Shown one piece after another: positions 35,844 through 43,926 of a stretch of DNA of 64,000 nucleotides. This stretch comes from Alphaproteobacteria bacterium (GTDB taxonomy: Bacteria; Pseudomonadota; Alphaproteobacteria; Micavibrionales; Micavibrionaceae). Location of the stretch: positions 1 to 64,000 of the forward strand of contig JAGRIJ010000037.1 of assembly GCA_020443295.1 (NCBI GenBank), given 5' to 3'. The translations under genes and the position numbers were made by a program. Position 1 is the stretch's first letter; every line of letters starts with the position of its first letter. The notes below the pieces were generated by a model. It did no database searches and was not told where the DNA came from. It was given only the letters and a program-made list of their open reading frames with translations.

Positions 35844-36338
35844 ATGGGACATTCGGGAAGTCCGGGTATCGTACCTGTCACAGAAGAAGAAAAAGACCTG
35901 ATCAATGATGCACGCGCGAACGGCGATGGCATTGCCGTTCGGGAAGATTCTATGAGTTATGACGTTACGGGTCCCCACGGGGGCCAGCCCATTGTTCACG
36001 AGGAAGGCGGGGCACGCATTATTTACGAAGTGGATCAGAACGAGAATGTGTCAAGGGCTCATCTCACTGTTTCCGGGGCGCGACTGGGCAGTCAGCATTA
36101 TCAGGAGGACGCGACAATTACCCCCGGTGCTGAGCCGCATTTAAGGGATATCGATCCCGATGTCTACCATGCCTATGTCAAAACGGACGGATCTTTTGCC
36201 AGTACGACCGATACCCATGTTCAAGCCCCTGTGACAACACTTCCGGGGGGACCGCCTGTTGCTCCCGGTTATACCATTGATGCTACGGTGCAAGATCGTA
36301 TACAGATCGAAAGACCTGTGACGCCGGGGCCGAAATAA
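35844..36338 (+). CDS. Hypothetical soluble protein
   Basis: 164 residues, not recognised. It has no signal peptide, no cysteine and no membrane helix. Rich in Gly, Pro, Thr and Asp, with strand-like segments (GGARIIYEVDQNENVSRAHL, DVYHAYVKTDGSFASTTD) and a proline-rich C-terminus (VTTLPGGPPVAPGYTID). Start ATG at 35844 after a GGGGTG. It converges on the transporter gene. It is similar in character to the orphans at 3002 and 59657. Confidence 0.65.
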   Translation: MGHSGSPGIVPVTEEEKDLINDARANGDGIAVREDSMSYDVTGPHGGQPIVHEEGGARIIYEVDQNENVSRAHLTVSGARLGSQHYQEDATITPGAEPHLRDIDPDVYHAYVKTDGSFASTTDTHVQAPVTTLPGGPPVAPGYTIDATVQDRIQIERPVTPGPK

Positions 36339-36438
36339 AATTTTTTCTGAAGAACTTCAGTAGTGGGGCGCAATCTGGTCCGGTTTCGATTTTGCTGTTT
36401 TCCAGTGCCCTCTGGGACAGGGTTTTTTCTCCTGCCGT

Positions 36439-38310
36439 TTACTTCAATCCCCAATAGTACGGGATCACAATTGTGGCGATGAGCCACATCATGATATTCA
36501 TCGGCAGGCCAACCTTGATGAAATCCTTAAATTTGTATCCTCCCGCGGAGTAAACAAACGTATTGGTCTGATAACCGATCGGGGTGGAGAAGCTGGCGGA
36601 GGCCCCGAACATAACGGCGACCACGAAAGGGCGCGGGTCATGACCCAGAGAGGTCGCCAAGGCGATGGCAATAGGCGTCATCAGGACGGCCACGGCGTTG
36701 TTGGTTATGATTTCCGTAGCAACGGCGCAGAGAAGATAGACGATGGAAAGAACAGCAACCGGGCCGAGATCGCGAACAAATCCGACTGTAACTTCGACGA
36801 GCAAGGCCATCGCCCCGGTTTTTTCCATGGCCGTTCCGATTCCCAGCATCCCGAAGATCAGCATCAGGATGCGCCAATCGATAGATTTGAAGGCCTGTTC
36901 GTGGGAAATGCAGCCCGTGATTATGACGACAAGCGAGCCGAGAAACGCCAGGCCCGTTATCGGCATGATATTGAGCGCGCTGAAAATAATTACTGTGAGA
37001 AGGGTCAGAATGGCGATCGGGGCGCGGTATATGTCAAGACCCCGTTCACGGACCTGAGAGGCGCTGAGAATTTCCTCGTTTTCGAAGAGCTTGAGTAATT
37101 CTTCTTCCGGTCCTTCGAGGATCAGGCTGTCATTTTCCATGAGAACGGTATCGCCGATTGCCCCGGTGATATTGCTGTCACGGCGATGAACGCCGATGAC
37201 AAAGCAGCCGTAGCGGCGTCGAAGCCTGAGGTTCCTGATTTTCTGGCCCACCATGTCCGAGTTCGGCGCGAGGACGCCCTCGGCGACGATGACGTGCTGG
37301 CTGGGGAGAGGTTCGGATACGCTGGCCTGATCCGTATTGAAGGCCACGCCAATATGTTTTTTCAGTTCTATCAGTTCTTCCCGGTCAGCCTTGAAGACGA
37401 GACGGTCGCCGGGCTGAAGCGGGATATCCCTCAAGGGGGAAACGCGTTTGGGTTTTTCCCCTTCTTCGCCCGATCCCCGCAGGGTCGTGATGAGGGCGCT
37501 CAAGGCTTCGTTAATTCCCAGACGGTTGCCGTAATCGCGGCGCACAAGATCGATAATTTCATAACTTTCGCTGTCGGTGAACTGCACTTCGTTGAGGGTT
37601 TTGCCGATCAGCGGGGAGTTGGCCGTAATAATTGCTTCGGTCAGGAAGCGTTTGCGCTGGGCCGGATCGTCGATCTCGTCACGGGGCGGCATTCTTGCGG
37701 GCAGGAGGTGTCTTCCCCAAACCGCCATCAGAGTTAAACCCGAGACAACGAAACAAAGGCCGGGAAAGGTGATCTCAAACATTCCAAAGGGTTTCAGGCC
37801 GTGCTTTTGAGCGATTCCGTCCACAAGGATGTTCGTGGACGTTCCAATCAGCGTACATGTGCCCCCCAAGATTGCGGAATAGGAGAGGGGGATCAGAAAT
37901 TTGGAGGGAAATTGTTTGAGTCTCTGCGCGAGCGCAATCACGACAGGAGTCAGAATGACGACGACGGGCGTGTTATTCATGAAAGCGGACAGGAAAACCA
38001 CGGAAATAAGAAGCGCGACGACAGCCCGGGTTTTACTTTTTCCGGAAAGATCCAGAAGCTTTTGTCCCAAGGCGTCCACAACCCCTGTTCGGTCCAGAGA
38101 GGCGCTCAGTATAAACATGCAGCCGATCGTAATCGGTGCGTTGTTCGAGAAGACTTTCAGCATGTCCTCTGTGTCGATCGCTCCGGTCATGAGCAAGGCC
38201 CCCATGCCGACCAGTGCCACGAGATAGGGGGGCGTTTTTTCCCGGACGAAGGAAATGAAAGTAAAAATTAAAACAACGTATGTGAAAACGAGGTTGAAAT
38301 TCGCGAGCAT
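36439..38310 (-). CDS. SLC13/DASS-type transporter with central TrkA_C domains
   Basis: 623 residues. Membrane helices flank a soluble central region. The N-terminal half has VVFLSAFMNNTPVVVILTPVV and LGGTCTLIGTSTNILVDG, and the C-terminal half EIITNNAVAVLMTPIAIALA and STPIGYQTNTFVYSAGGY, the paired motifs of divalent anion:Na+ symporters. The middle (about 215-405) carries two RCK_C/TrkA_C-like modules (SPLIGKTLNEVQFTD..., DMVGQKIRNLRLRRRYGC...). The substrate may be sulfate or a related anion (inference). Divergent from the Rrf2 gene. Confidence 0.92.
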   Translation of the reverse strand: MLANFNLVFTYVVLIFTFISFVREKTPPYLVALVGMGALLMTGAIDTEDMLKVFSNNAPITIGCMFILSASLDRTGVVDALGQKLLDLSGKSKTRAVVALLISVVFLSAFMNNTPVVVILTPVVIALAQRLKQFPSKFLIPLSYSAILGGTCTLIGTSTNILVDGIAQKHGLKPFGMFEITFPGLCFVVSGLTLMAVWGRHLLPARMPPRDEIDDPAQRKRFLTEAIITANSPLIGKTLNEVQFTDSESYEIIDLVRRDYGNRLGINEALSALITTLRGSGEEGEKPKRVSPLRDIPLQPGDRLVFKADREELIELKKHIGVAFNTDQASVSEPLPSQHVIVAEGVLAPNSDMVGQKIRNLRLRRRYGCFVIGVHRRDSNITGAIGDTVLMENDSLILEGPEEELLKLFENEEILSASQVRERGLDIYRAPIAILTLLTVIIFSALNIMPITGLAFLGSLVVIITGCISHEQAFKSIDWRILMLIFGMLGIGTAMEKTGAMALLVEVTVGFVRDLGPVAVLSIVYLLCAVATEIITNNAVAVLMTPIAIALATSLGHDPRPFVVAVMFGASASFSTPIGYQTNTFVYSAGGYKFKDFIKVGLPMNIMMWLIATIVIPYYWGLK

Positions 38311-38407
38311 GCTCTAAGGCTCTTCGTTGTCTTTATATGTAAATTTTTTGACTATACGAGAGTAGCTTAGCACAGTTTTTTCTGTCCTTCCAGACAAAAT
38401 TCCTTTA

Positions 38408-38426
38408 TCCTATAGAATTAATAGGA
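38408..38426. promoter_or_regulatory. Candidate operator upstream of the Rrf2 gene
   Basis: Inverted repeat TCCTAT - 7 bases - ATAGGA, located 8-26 bases before the Rrf2 ATG. Regulators of this family commonly bind short inverted repeats and control their own gene, so autoregulation is plausible (inference). Confidence 0.45.
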
Positions 38427-38433
38427 ATTTGAT

Positions 38434-38850
38434 ATGATTACCAATAAAGCCAAGTATGCCCTTAAAGCCCTGACGATTTTGGCACGCCATTCCAAGCAAC
38501 AATTTTCCGCGCAACAAATTGCGGAGGAGGGAAATATCCCGCACAAGTTTCTTGAAACCATCCTGTCGGAGCTGAAAAACAGAAAACTGGTGGTCAGCCG
38601 GCGGGGGTCTTCGGGCGGGTATGTGCTGGCGAAAGATCCGGATGAGATTACCGCCGGAGACGTGATCCGGATGATGGACGGGCCGATTGCTCCTTTATTG
38701 TGCGCCAGCCCAACCGGTTACCGACGTTGTGAGGATTGCGAGGATGAGGAGTTGTGCGCGATCCGCAAGATGATGATGGATTCGCGGAAGGCACTTTCTT
38801 CGGTTCTGGACAAACGCACGCTTAAGGATCTGGCAAAATTCGGCCGATAA
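38434..38850 (+). CDS. Rrf2 family transcriptional regulator with possible Fe-S cysteines
   Basis: 138 residues. The N-terminal winged helix-turn-helix is typical (KAKYALKALTILARHS, SAQQIAEEGNIPHKFLETIL, SRRGSSGGYVLAKDPDEIT). The C-terminal part has four cysteines (LCASPTGYRRCEDCEDEELC), spaced broadly as in Rrf2 members that hold an iron-sulfur cluster, so an Fe, redox or NO sensor is possible. The neighbours are a SLC13-like transporter (divergent) and a ligand-gated channel downstream. Confidence 0.9.
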   Translation: MITNKAKYALKALTILARHSKQQFSAQQIAEEGNIPHKFLETILSELKNRKLVVSRRGSSGGYVLAKDPDEITAGDVIRMMDGPIAPLLCASPTGYRRCEDCEDEELCAIRKMMMDSRKALSSVLDKRTLKDLAKFGR

Positions 38851-38896
38851 AAAAGCAGATAAGTCCCTAAAGTTGTGAATATTTTTGTCTGCATTT

Positions 38897-38938
38897 CCTG
38901 AAGATTAACTATAATCCATTTTAAATCTTTTCTTCAGG
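38897..38938 (+). promoter_or_regulatory. Promoter region of the channel gene with inverted repeat
   Basis: CCTGAAGA (38897-38904) and its complement TCTTCAGG (38931-38938) flank a consensus -10 TATAAT (38910-38915), just before the channel gene's ATG. The repeat could bind a regulator or fold in the leader RNA. A -35 (TTGTCT) at suboptimal 19-base spacing lies upstream. Confidence 0.4.
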
Positions 38939-38948
38939 CAGAAAGTTT

Positions 38949-39968
38949 ATGCATTTTTATTCTGTAACCGAGAGGGCTTTTTTAAGGCTGGTTCTGGCGG
39001 GTTTTTTGTTTCTTTGTTGTCTTGCTTGTCTTTCGGGCGCTTCTTTCGCCGAAGAAGAGGCGCAGCCGGAGCGTGTCGTCATTGGCATGCATGTCAACGA
39101 TATTCAGGAGATCGATCTGAGAACACACAGTTACCGGCTGGATTTTTATGTCTGGTTCCGGTGGAAGAATCCCGAGATGAATCCCGGCAAGAGCGTGGAG
39201 TTTATGAATGCTTTCGAACCGGAGAACCAGGTGCGAACCAGCCTTTATGACGAGCCGCAAACAATGCCTGACGGGTCGCTCTATACGATTTTGCGCGTGA
39301 GGGGAAAATTCAGCTCAAAGTTTCCTCTGCAGCAATATCCTTTTGACCGGCAGAATCTTTTTATTCTTATCGAAGACAGCGTTTACGGTTCGGAGGATCT
39401 GGTTTATGTGCCCGATATTACGACGACAGCCCCGATAACGATTAACAAGGAGATTTACCTTCCCGGCTTTGATGTTGGAAAGCCTGTGCTGTCTATTGGA
39501 ACGTTTTTCTATGATACGACGTTCGGAGATTTGAATTATGAGGGAGGATCGCAGTATTCGCGTGCCTATTTTACGATTCCGCTCGTACGGCCCGAGCTTT
39601 CCATGGCCATCAAGATCTTTCTTCCGGTTCTTCTGATTCTGGTTTGCACGGGGATGGTGTATTTTGTCCATCCGCAATATATCGAGGGGCGGCTGGGGGT
39701 TGTGATTACCGCACTGCTGACGCTCGTTGCGCTGCAGTTGACTTCCACCAGCGCGCTGCCTGATGTCGACTACCTGCTTCTGACCGACAAGGTGTATCTG
39801 CTCTCGTATCTCTTTATCATGGTGACCCTCTGGCAGATCGTGCGGACCTCGGCCCGGGTGAGGGCGGAGAGTTACGAAAAGGTTCTCAGGAGCAACATCT
39901 ACGCGCTTTTTATGGTGGTGGTGTTGCTGGTGGCCGGGGTGATGCTGATATTCTATACGTCTTTCTAG
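38949..39968 (+). CDS. Prokaryotic pentameric ligand-gated ion channel (Cys-loop family)
   Basis: 339 residues: a signal peptide (to about SFA, residue 34), an extracellular beta-sandwich (GMHVNDIQEIDLRTHSYRLD, FYVWFRWKNP) with the family signature YPFDRQ (130-135), then four membrane helices: M1 about 219-240 (with PLVRPELSMAIKIFLPVLLI), pore-lining M2 about 249-267 (ITALLTLVALQLTSTSALP), M3 283-300, M4 316-337. As in other bacterial members, the cysteine pair of animal receptors is missing. The ligand is unknown; characterised relatives respond to protons or amines. The gene is downstream of the Rrf2 regulator on the same strand. Confidence 0.93.
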   Translation: MHFYSVTERAFLRLVLAGFLFLCCLACLSGASFAEEEAQPERVVIGMHVNDIQEIDLRTHSYRLDFYVWFRWKNPEMNPGKSVEFMNAFEPENQVRTSLYDEPQTMPDGSLYTILRVRGKFSSKFPLQQYPFDRQNLFILIEDSVYGSEDLVYVPDITTTAPITINKEIYLPGFDVGKPVLSIGTFFYDTTFGDLNYEGGSQYSRAYFTIPLVRPELSMAIKIFLPVLLILVCTGMVYFVHPQYIEGRLGVVITALLTLVALQLTSTSALPDVDYLLLTDKVYLLSYLFIMVTLWQIVRTSARVRAESYEKVLRSNIYALFMVVVLLVAGVMLIFYTSF

Positions 39969-39995
39969 ATGCTGCTTTGAAGAAGCTGCGCCGTA

Positions 39996-40634
39996 TCAAC
40001 TTTGCGGGATCGCTACAAATTCTCCGCTTGTCGCATTGTATTCGAGCAGTTTTCCATCTTCTATCGAGAAGTACCAGCCGTGGAGCTTGAGTTCGCGGGC
40101 CTGAACCTTCGACTGAATCCATGGAAATTCCGTAAGATTCTGCAGGGACAGCAGGATGCATTCTTTTTCGCAGCGGTGTTCCGCCGGTTCTTTTGCGTCG
40201 CCCTGTTCCGAGAGAACCTTGTCCCGCGCTTTCGTGGCGATGCTGACCCAGCGGCCAATGAAGTCCGTATGTTCGGTCCGGCCCTGTTCCAATAGCGCCT
40301 TAACGCCTGCGCAATGGCTATGGCCGAGAACGACGATATGATTGACGTCCAGAATGCGAACCGCGAATTCGAGGGCTGCGCTGACCCCGTGAAGGCTGGA
40401 ATCGCTGATCTGGTAGGGGGGGACCAGATTGGCCACGTTTCGCACAACGAAAATATCGCCCGGCTGCGCCTCGGTTATAATAGACGGGTCCACTCGGGAG
40501 TCGCTACAGGCGATTATGAGAGTCTTGGGGGATTGACCGTGACGGGTCAGGTCCCGATAGAGGGTGTTTCCCGACTCGTAGTATTTTTTGTAAAATTCGC
40601 GGTAGCCGTTCAACAGCTTTTTTACTTCTGCCAT
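39996..40634 (-). CDS. Beta-class carbonic anhydrase
   Basis: Interconverts carbon dioxide and bicarbonate. 212 residues. The zinc site is visible: IACSDSRVDP (C43, D45) and LGHSHCAGVKAL (H105, C108). The remaining motifs GDIFVVRNVANLVPPY and LHGVSAALEFAV are standard. There is no signal peptide. It converges on the channel gene. Confidence 0.96.
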   Translation of the reverse strand: MAEVKKLLNGYREFYKKYYESGNTLYRDLTRHGQSPKTLIIACSDSRVDPSIITEAQPGDIFVVRNVANLVPPYQISDSSLHGVSAALEFAVRILDVNHIVVLGHSHCAGVKALLEQGRTEHTDFIGRWVSIATKARDKVLSEQGDAKEPAEHRCEKECILLSLQNLTEFPWIQSKVQARELKLHGWYFSIEDGKLLEYNATSGEFVAIPQS

Positions 40635-40782
40635 CGATTCCGTTTTCGTGTTTTTTTAACTTTTGGGGTTATATACGGATTTCAGGCGAACGCAACTTTT
40701 TATTGTTGCCCAAGAGGTTTTTCTTTCGTTCCGCACAGGACAGACTAAACTGGGTTCGATTGAATGAGAGAGATGTTCACGA

Positions 40783-41355
40783 ATGATAAAGGTATTGTTT
40801 TTAGCCGGGAGCACACGCAGCGGTTCGTTCAACAAGATGCTTGCCAAAGAGGCTTTCCAAATGGCCGAAGATCAGGGGGTGCAAGCTACGTATATTGACC
40901 TTCGCGATTTTCCCATGCCGCTTTATGACGGGGATCTCGAGGCTGAAAAAGGCCTGCCCGAAACGGCAAAAAGGCTCAAAGAGGTTTTTGTCGATCATCC
41001 GGCCTTTCTTATTTCATCACCGGAATATAACAGTTCGTTTTCCGCTGTCCTTAAGAATACGCTGGACTGGATTTCCCGCAAACATGAAAAGGACGAGGCC
41101 ACGCGCGTTGCTTTCGAGGGCAAGCTTGCGGCCCTCACCGCCGCTTCACCGGGCGCGCTGGGCGGTCTGCGCGGGTTGGTTCCCTTGCGGATGATGCTGG
41201 GCAATATGGGTGTTTTTGTTGTTCCGAAACAGTTTGCTCTGGGTAAGGCCGGGGAAGCCTTCGATGCGGAGGGCCGGTTGATCAGCGAACAGAACCGGGC
41301 GGGGCTGCGGGCGGTTGTCGATGAATTGATCCAAGTGGCGGAAAAACTCACGTGA
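40783..41355 (+). CDS. NADPH-dependent FMN reductase family protein
   Basis: 190 residues. Flavodoxin-like fold: LFLAGSTRSGSFNKMLA phosphate-binding loop near the N-terminus, DFPMPLYDGDLEAEKGLP, and the SPEYNSSFSAVLKNTLDWIS segment that identifies this family. Reduces quinones, azo dyes or flavins with NAD(P)H; substrate unclear. Cytoplasmic. Confidence 0.93.
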   Translation: MIKVLFLAGSTRSGSFNKMLAKEAFQMAEDQGVQATYIDLRDFPMPLYDGDLEAEKGLPETAKRLKEVFVDHPAFLISSPEYNSSFSAVLKNTLDWISRKHEKDEATRVAFEGKLAALTAASPGALGGLRGLVPLRMMLGNMGVFVVPKQFALGKAGEAFDAEGRLISEQNRAGLRAVVDELIQVAEKLT

Positions 41356-41387
41356 GCAGCTATAGCTTCCAAAAAGCGGCTAAAGAT

Positions 41388-41415
41388 TTGACTTTTGCCA
41401 GAAAATCATTATAAA
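41388..41415 (+). promoter_or_regulatory. Promoter upstream of rpsD
   Basis: TTGACT (41388-41393), a 16-base spacer and TATAAA (41410-41415), close to consensus, about 115 bases before the rpsD ATG. Confidence 0.6.
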
Positions 41416-41436
41416 TCCAGCCATTCCCGGGAAAGA

Positions 41437-41455
41437 GGGGGTCTTTAAGACCCCC
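41437..41455 (+). promoter_or_regulatory. Perfect GC-rich hairpin in the rpsD leader
   Basis: Five G, then TCTTTAAGA, then five C: a perfect 9-bp stem around a single central base, within the likely 5' untranslated leader and about 75 bases before the start. No T-run follows, so it is not a standard terminator. It may be a target for S4 autoregulation or an mRNA-stabilising element (inference). Confidence 0.45.
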
Positions 41456-41529
41456 CGTTGAACCTAAGTTTTATCTTTTGTTTCAAACCGTTATGGACTG
41501 CCGGGACAAAACATAGAAAGGTAAATACC

Positions 41530-42147
41530 ATGAGTGGAAAAAGAGAAAATTCCAAGCACAAGATTGACCGCCGTCTGGCTGTTAACCTTTGGGGCCGTCC
41601 AAAGTCCCCGTTCAATAAACGTCAGACCGGACCCGGGATGCACGGCGCGCGCCGCGGCAAGCCCACGGGTTATGGCATTCAGCTGATGGCCAAGCAGAAG
41701 CTGAAGGGCTATTACGGGAATATCGGGGAGCGCCAGTTCCGCCGTTATTTCGAAGAAGCCTCGCGCATGAAAGGCGATACCAGCCAAAACCTGATCGGTT
41801 TGCTGGAAAGACGTCTGGATGCCGTGATCTACCGCGCCTGTTTCGCGCCGACCGTGTTTTCCGCGCGTCAGATCGTGAACCACAGGCACGTGACCGTAAA
41901 CGGCAAGGTTATCAATATCCCGTCTTACCTTGTGAAAGAGGGCGACGTGATCGAAATCCGTGAAAAATCCAAGAAAATGCCGATCATCATGGCTGCCGTC
42001 GAGACGGTGGAGCGCGATGTGCCGGATTACATTGATTGCGATAAGAAGGGGTTTAAAGCCACTTTCCTGCGCGTTCCCAAGCTCGAAGATGTTCCTTACC
42101 CGGTGCAGATCGAGCCGAATCTGGTGGTCGAGTTTTACTCCCGCTAA
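41530..42147 (+). CDS. rpsD: 30S ribosomal protein S4
   Basis: Primary 16S rRNA-binding protein that starts small-subunit assembly. 205 residues from the ATG at 41530 (GAAAGGT upstream). The N-terminal region [20 protein letters not shown] and the S4 RNA-binding domain ([37 protein letters not shown]) are clear, ending VEFYSR. Confidence 0.98.
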   Translation: MSGKRENSKHKIDRRLAVNLWGRPKSPFNKRQTGPGMHGARRGKPTGYGIQLMAKQKLKGYYGNIGERQFRRYFEEASRMKGDTSQNLIGLLERRLDAVIYRACFAPTVFSARQIVNHRHVTVNGKVINIPSYLVKEGDVIEIREKSKKMPIIMAAVETVERDVPDYIDCDKKGFKATFLRVPKLEDVPYPVQIEPNLVVEFYSR

Positions 42148-42170
42148 GGTTCGCCGGAAACCGATTTCAG

Positions 42171-42203
42171 AAAGCCGCCTTTTTTCCGGGCGGCTTTTTT
42201 GTT
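42171..42203 (+). terminator. Rho-independent terminator after rpsD
   Basis: The AAAGCCGCC stem and GGCGGCTTT partner enclose a T-rich loop and run into TTTTTTG, 24 bases after the rpsD stop. Confidence 0.85.
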
Positions 42204-42211
42204 TTTTCCGT

Positions 42212-42937
42212 TCAGGGTTTTTCATTCTTGCCAAGGAGGGCCGAGAGAACGCCATGCAAGGTGCGGAGTTCCTGTTCGGTTAAATCCCCGCGCACAAAAA
42301 TATTGCGGAGATTGCGTTTCATATACGGGGCAACCTCCTGCGTGCGGTAGAAATGCTTATCCTCCAGTTCCTGTGTCAGGCGGGAGAGGAAACCCTCCAC
42401 ATCCTTTTGCGGGGCGGGGGGGCTGTCCTTGCGCTGCAGGCCCGAGGCAGCGGGTTCGAGCCGGATGCGCGACCACTCATAGGCCATGACCAGAACGGCC
42501 GTAGCGATATTGAGGGAGGTGAAGTCCGGGTTTGTCGGGATGTTGATGACCCCCTGGCAGAGGGCGATGTCTTCGTTGAGCAGGCCCATGCGCTCGGCTC
42601 CGAACAGGAAGCCCGCTTTCTGGCCGGATTGTTCGCGCCGGGCCGTTTCTGTTGCCGCTTGGTGAGGGGTGAAAACGGGCTTGACCATATCGCGGAGGCG
42701 AGCGGTAGTGCCCAGCACGAAATGGAGGTCCGCGATGGCGTCCTGCAGGGTTTCGAAGACTTTTACTGGGGGCATGGTTGCCAGAGCGCCGGCGGACATG
42801 GTGTCGGCCTTTTCGCTGGGCCAGCCGTCCCGCGGGGCAACAAGGCGCAGGTCGGTCAGGCCGAAATTGAGCATGGCGCGGGCTGCCGCGCCGATATTTT
42901 CCCCCATCTGGGGGTGGACCAGAATCACCGAAACCAT
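42212..42937 (-). CDS. TrmJ-like SpoU family RNA methyltransferase
   Basis: Predicted 2'-O-methyltransferase of tRNA. 241 residues with the SPOUT motifs: ILVHPQMGENIGAAARAMLN, FGLTDLRLVAPRDGW, FLFGAERMGLLNEDI and the knot end TSLNIATAVLVMAYEW. The C-terminal helical extension is as in TrmJ. It converges on rpsD past the terminator. Confidence 0.93.
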   Translation of the reverse strand: MVSVILVHPQMGENIGAAARAMLNFGLTDLRLVAPRDGWPSEKADTMSAGALATMPPVKVFETLQDAIADLHFVLGTTARLRDMVKPVFTPHQAATETARREQSGQKAGFLFGAERMGLLNEDIALCQGVINIPTNPDFTSLNIATAVLVMAYEWSRIRLEPAASGLQRKDSPPAPQKDVEGFLSRLTQELEDKHFYRTQEVAPYMKRNLRNIFVRGDLTEQELRTLHGVLSALLGKNEKP

Positions 42938-43107
42938 GCGGATTCCCTCAAAAACTGTAAAAAACTTAAAAAACTGTAAATTGCTATCCTATTGATTATT
43001 TTGTGTTTTTCAACAAAGCTTTACTGTTTTCTGGATTCGCTGTATATATGAAGTCCGCTAAAATGCATGGCGTGTGGATATTTTAGTTAATATGGGGAGA
43101 TAAAATA

Positions 43108-43344
43108 ATGCTAATGAAAAGCGGATTGCGGGAAATCACTGAAAGCGCGGAGAAGCCTTTCAGCATTATTGAAGAATTTGCATCGCTCAGCCCGAAGAGA
43201 AAAGTTCTCCTGTGTGACCACCTGTTTGTCGAAGGCCGTCAGGCGTTTTACAACACGGTCGAGTTGCTGTGGCCCGAGGCGACGTCGAACGACGCGAAAA
43301 AACTCGAAAAGTTCCTGTTTACGTTAAAGAACCGTTCCCACTAA
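43108..43344 (+). CDS. Small hypothetical protein
   Basis: 78 residues, mostly helical (EFASLSPKRKVLLCDHLFVE, SNDAKKLEKFLFTLKNRSH). No signal peptide or known domain. ATG at 43108 preceded by GGGGAGA. It stands alone, ended by the terminator at 43386. Confidence 0.65.
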   Translation: MLMKSGLREITESAEKPFSIIEEFASLSPKRKVLLCDHLFVEGRQAFYNTVELLWPEATSNDAKKLEKFLFTLKNRSH

Positions 43345-43385
43345 GTTCTGCGTAACTTACTGGTATTTTTCTCTCTAGTATTCTG

Positions 43386-43418
43386 ACAAGCCCCCGGTCC
43401 GGACGGGGGCTTGTTTTA
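43386..43418. terminator. Bidirectional terminator
   Basis: A strong 11-bp stem (ACAAGCCCCCG / CGGGGGCTTGT) with a short loop and TTTT after it, between the small hypothetical gene (+) and the Sel1 gene (-). It also has an A-rich flank on the other side, so it can serve both. Confidence 0.85.
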
Positions 43419-43925
43419 TGCTTTAAACCGTACAACAGGTTTCTTTAAAGCGAGGCCAAGATCTTTCGCGATATCAATGGATTGACCCAGATTATGTTCC
43501 GGTCGTTCTATATGGTTCTCATGCATTTTTCGGTACATTTCACTTTTCGTGGGGTCAATTTCAATTCCGTAAAAACCCTCCCGATAAAGATCGGATAAAA
43601 AGAGACCTGCGGTGGTCTCTCCTTCTCTTGCGGCCTGATCGATCAGATTGAGGGCATAGGAAATGTTGGGTTTCAGGCCGCCTTCGCCATTCCTGATCAT
43701 TGTTGCTAAATTCCATTTAGCGTCAGCATATCCTTTTTTTACGGCTTGTGTGTACCAGTAGACCGCACCTTCTTCGTCCTGATGAACGACGTAATCTCCT
43801 GTGGCCAAGATTGCGCCCAGTTGATTTTGACAGAAAGAATCGCCTGCTTCAGCGTCCTTGAGGAGGCGTTTTATATATTCTATCCGCTCGCTCTTTTTGG
43901 CTTCGGTAGTTTTTTTATCCGGCAT
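43416..43925 (-). CDS. Sel1-like repeat protein
   Basis: 169 residues. Tandem Sel1/TPR-like repeats of about 36 residues are visible: AEAGDSFCQNQLGAILATGD, DEEGAVYWYTQAVKKGYADA with KWNLATMIRNGEGG, and YALNLIDQAAREGETTAGLF. These fold as helical protein-binding solenoids. No signal peptide, so cytoplasmic. It ends just at the terminator and begins one base after the gltX stop, in the same direction. Confidence 0.85.
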   Translation of the reverse strand: MPDKKTTEAKKSERIEYIKRLLKDAEAGDSFCQNQLGAILATGDYVVHQDEEGAVYWYTQAVKKGYADAKWNLATMIRNGEGGLKPNISYALNLIDQAAREGETTAGLFLSDLYREGFYGIEIDPTKSEMYRKMHENHIERPEHNLGQSIDIAKDLGLALKKPVVRFKA

Positions 43926-43926
43926 T

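Noticed and set aside
36348..36361. CTGAAG..CTTCAG palindrome after the gene at 35844
   Set aside because: It is preceded rather than followed by T-rich DNA on the plus strand and has only a six-base stem, so a terminator is not supported.
41437..41455. GC hairpin as rho-independent terminator
   Set aside because: The hairpin is not followed by a run of T and lies downstream of a good promoter, so it is treated as a leader element.
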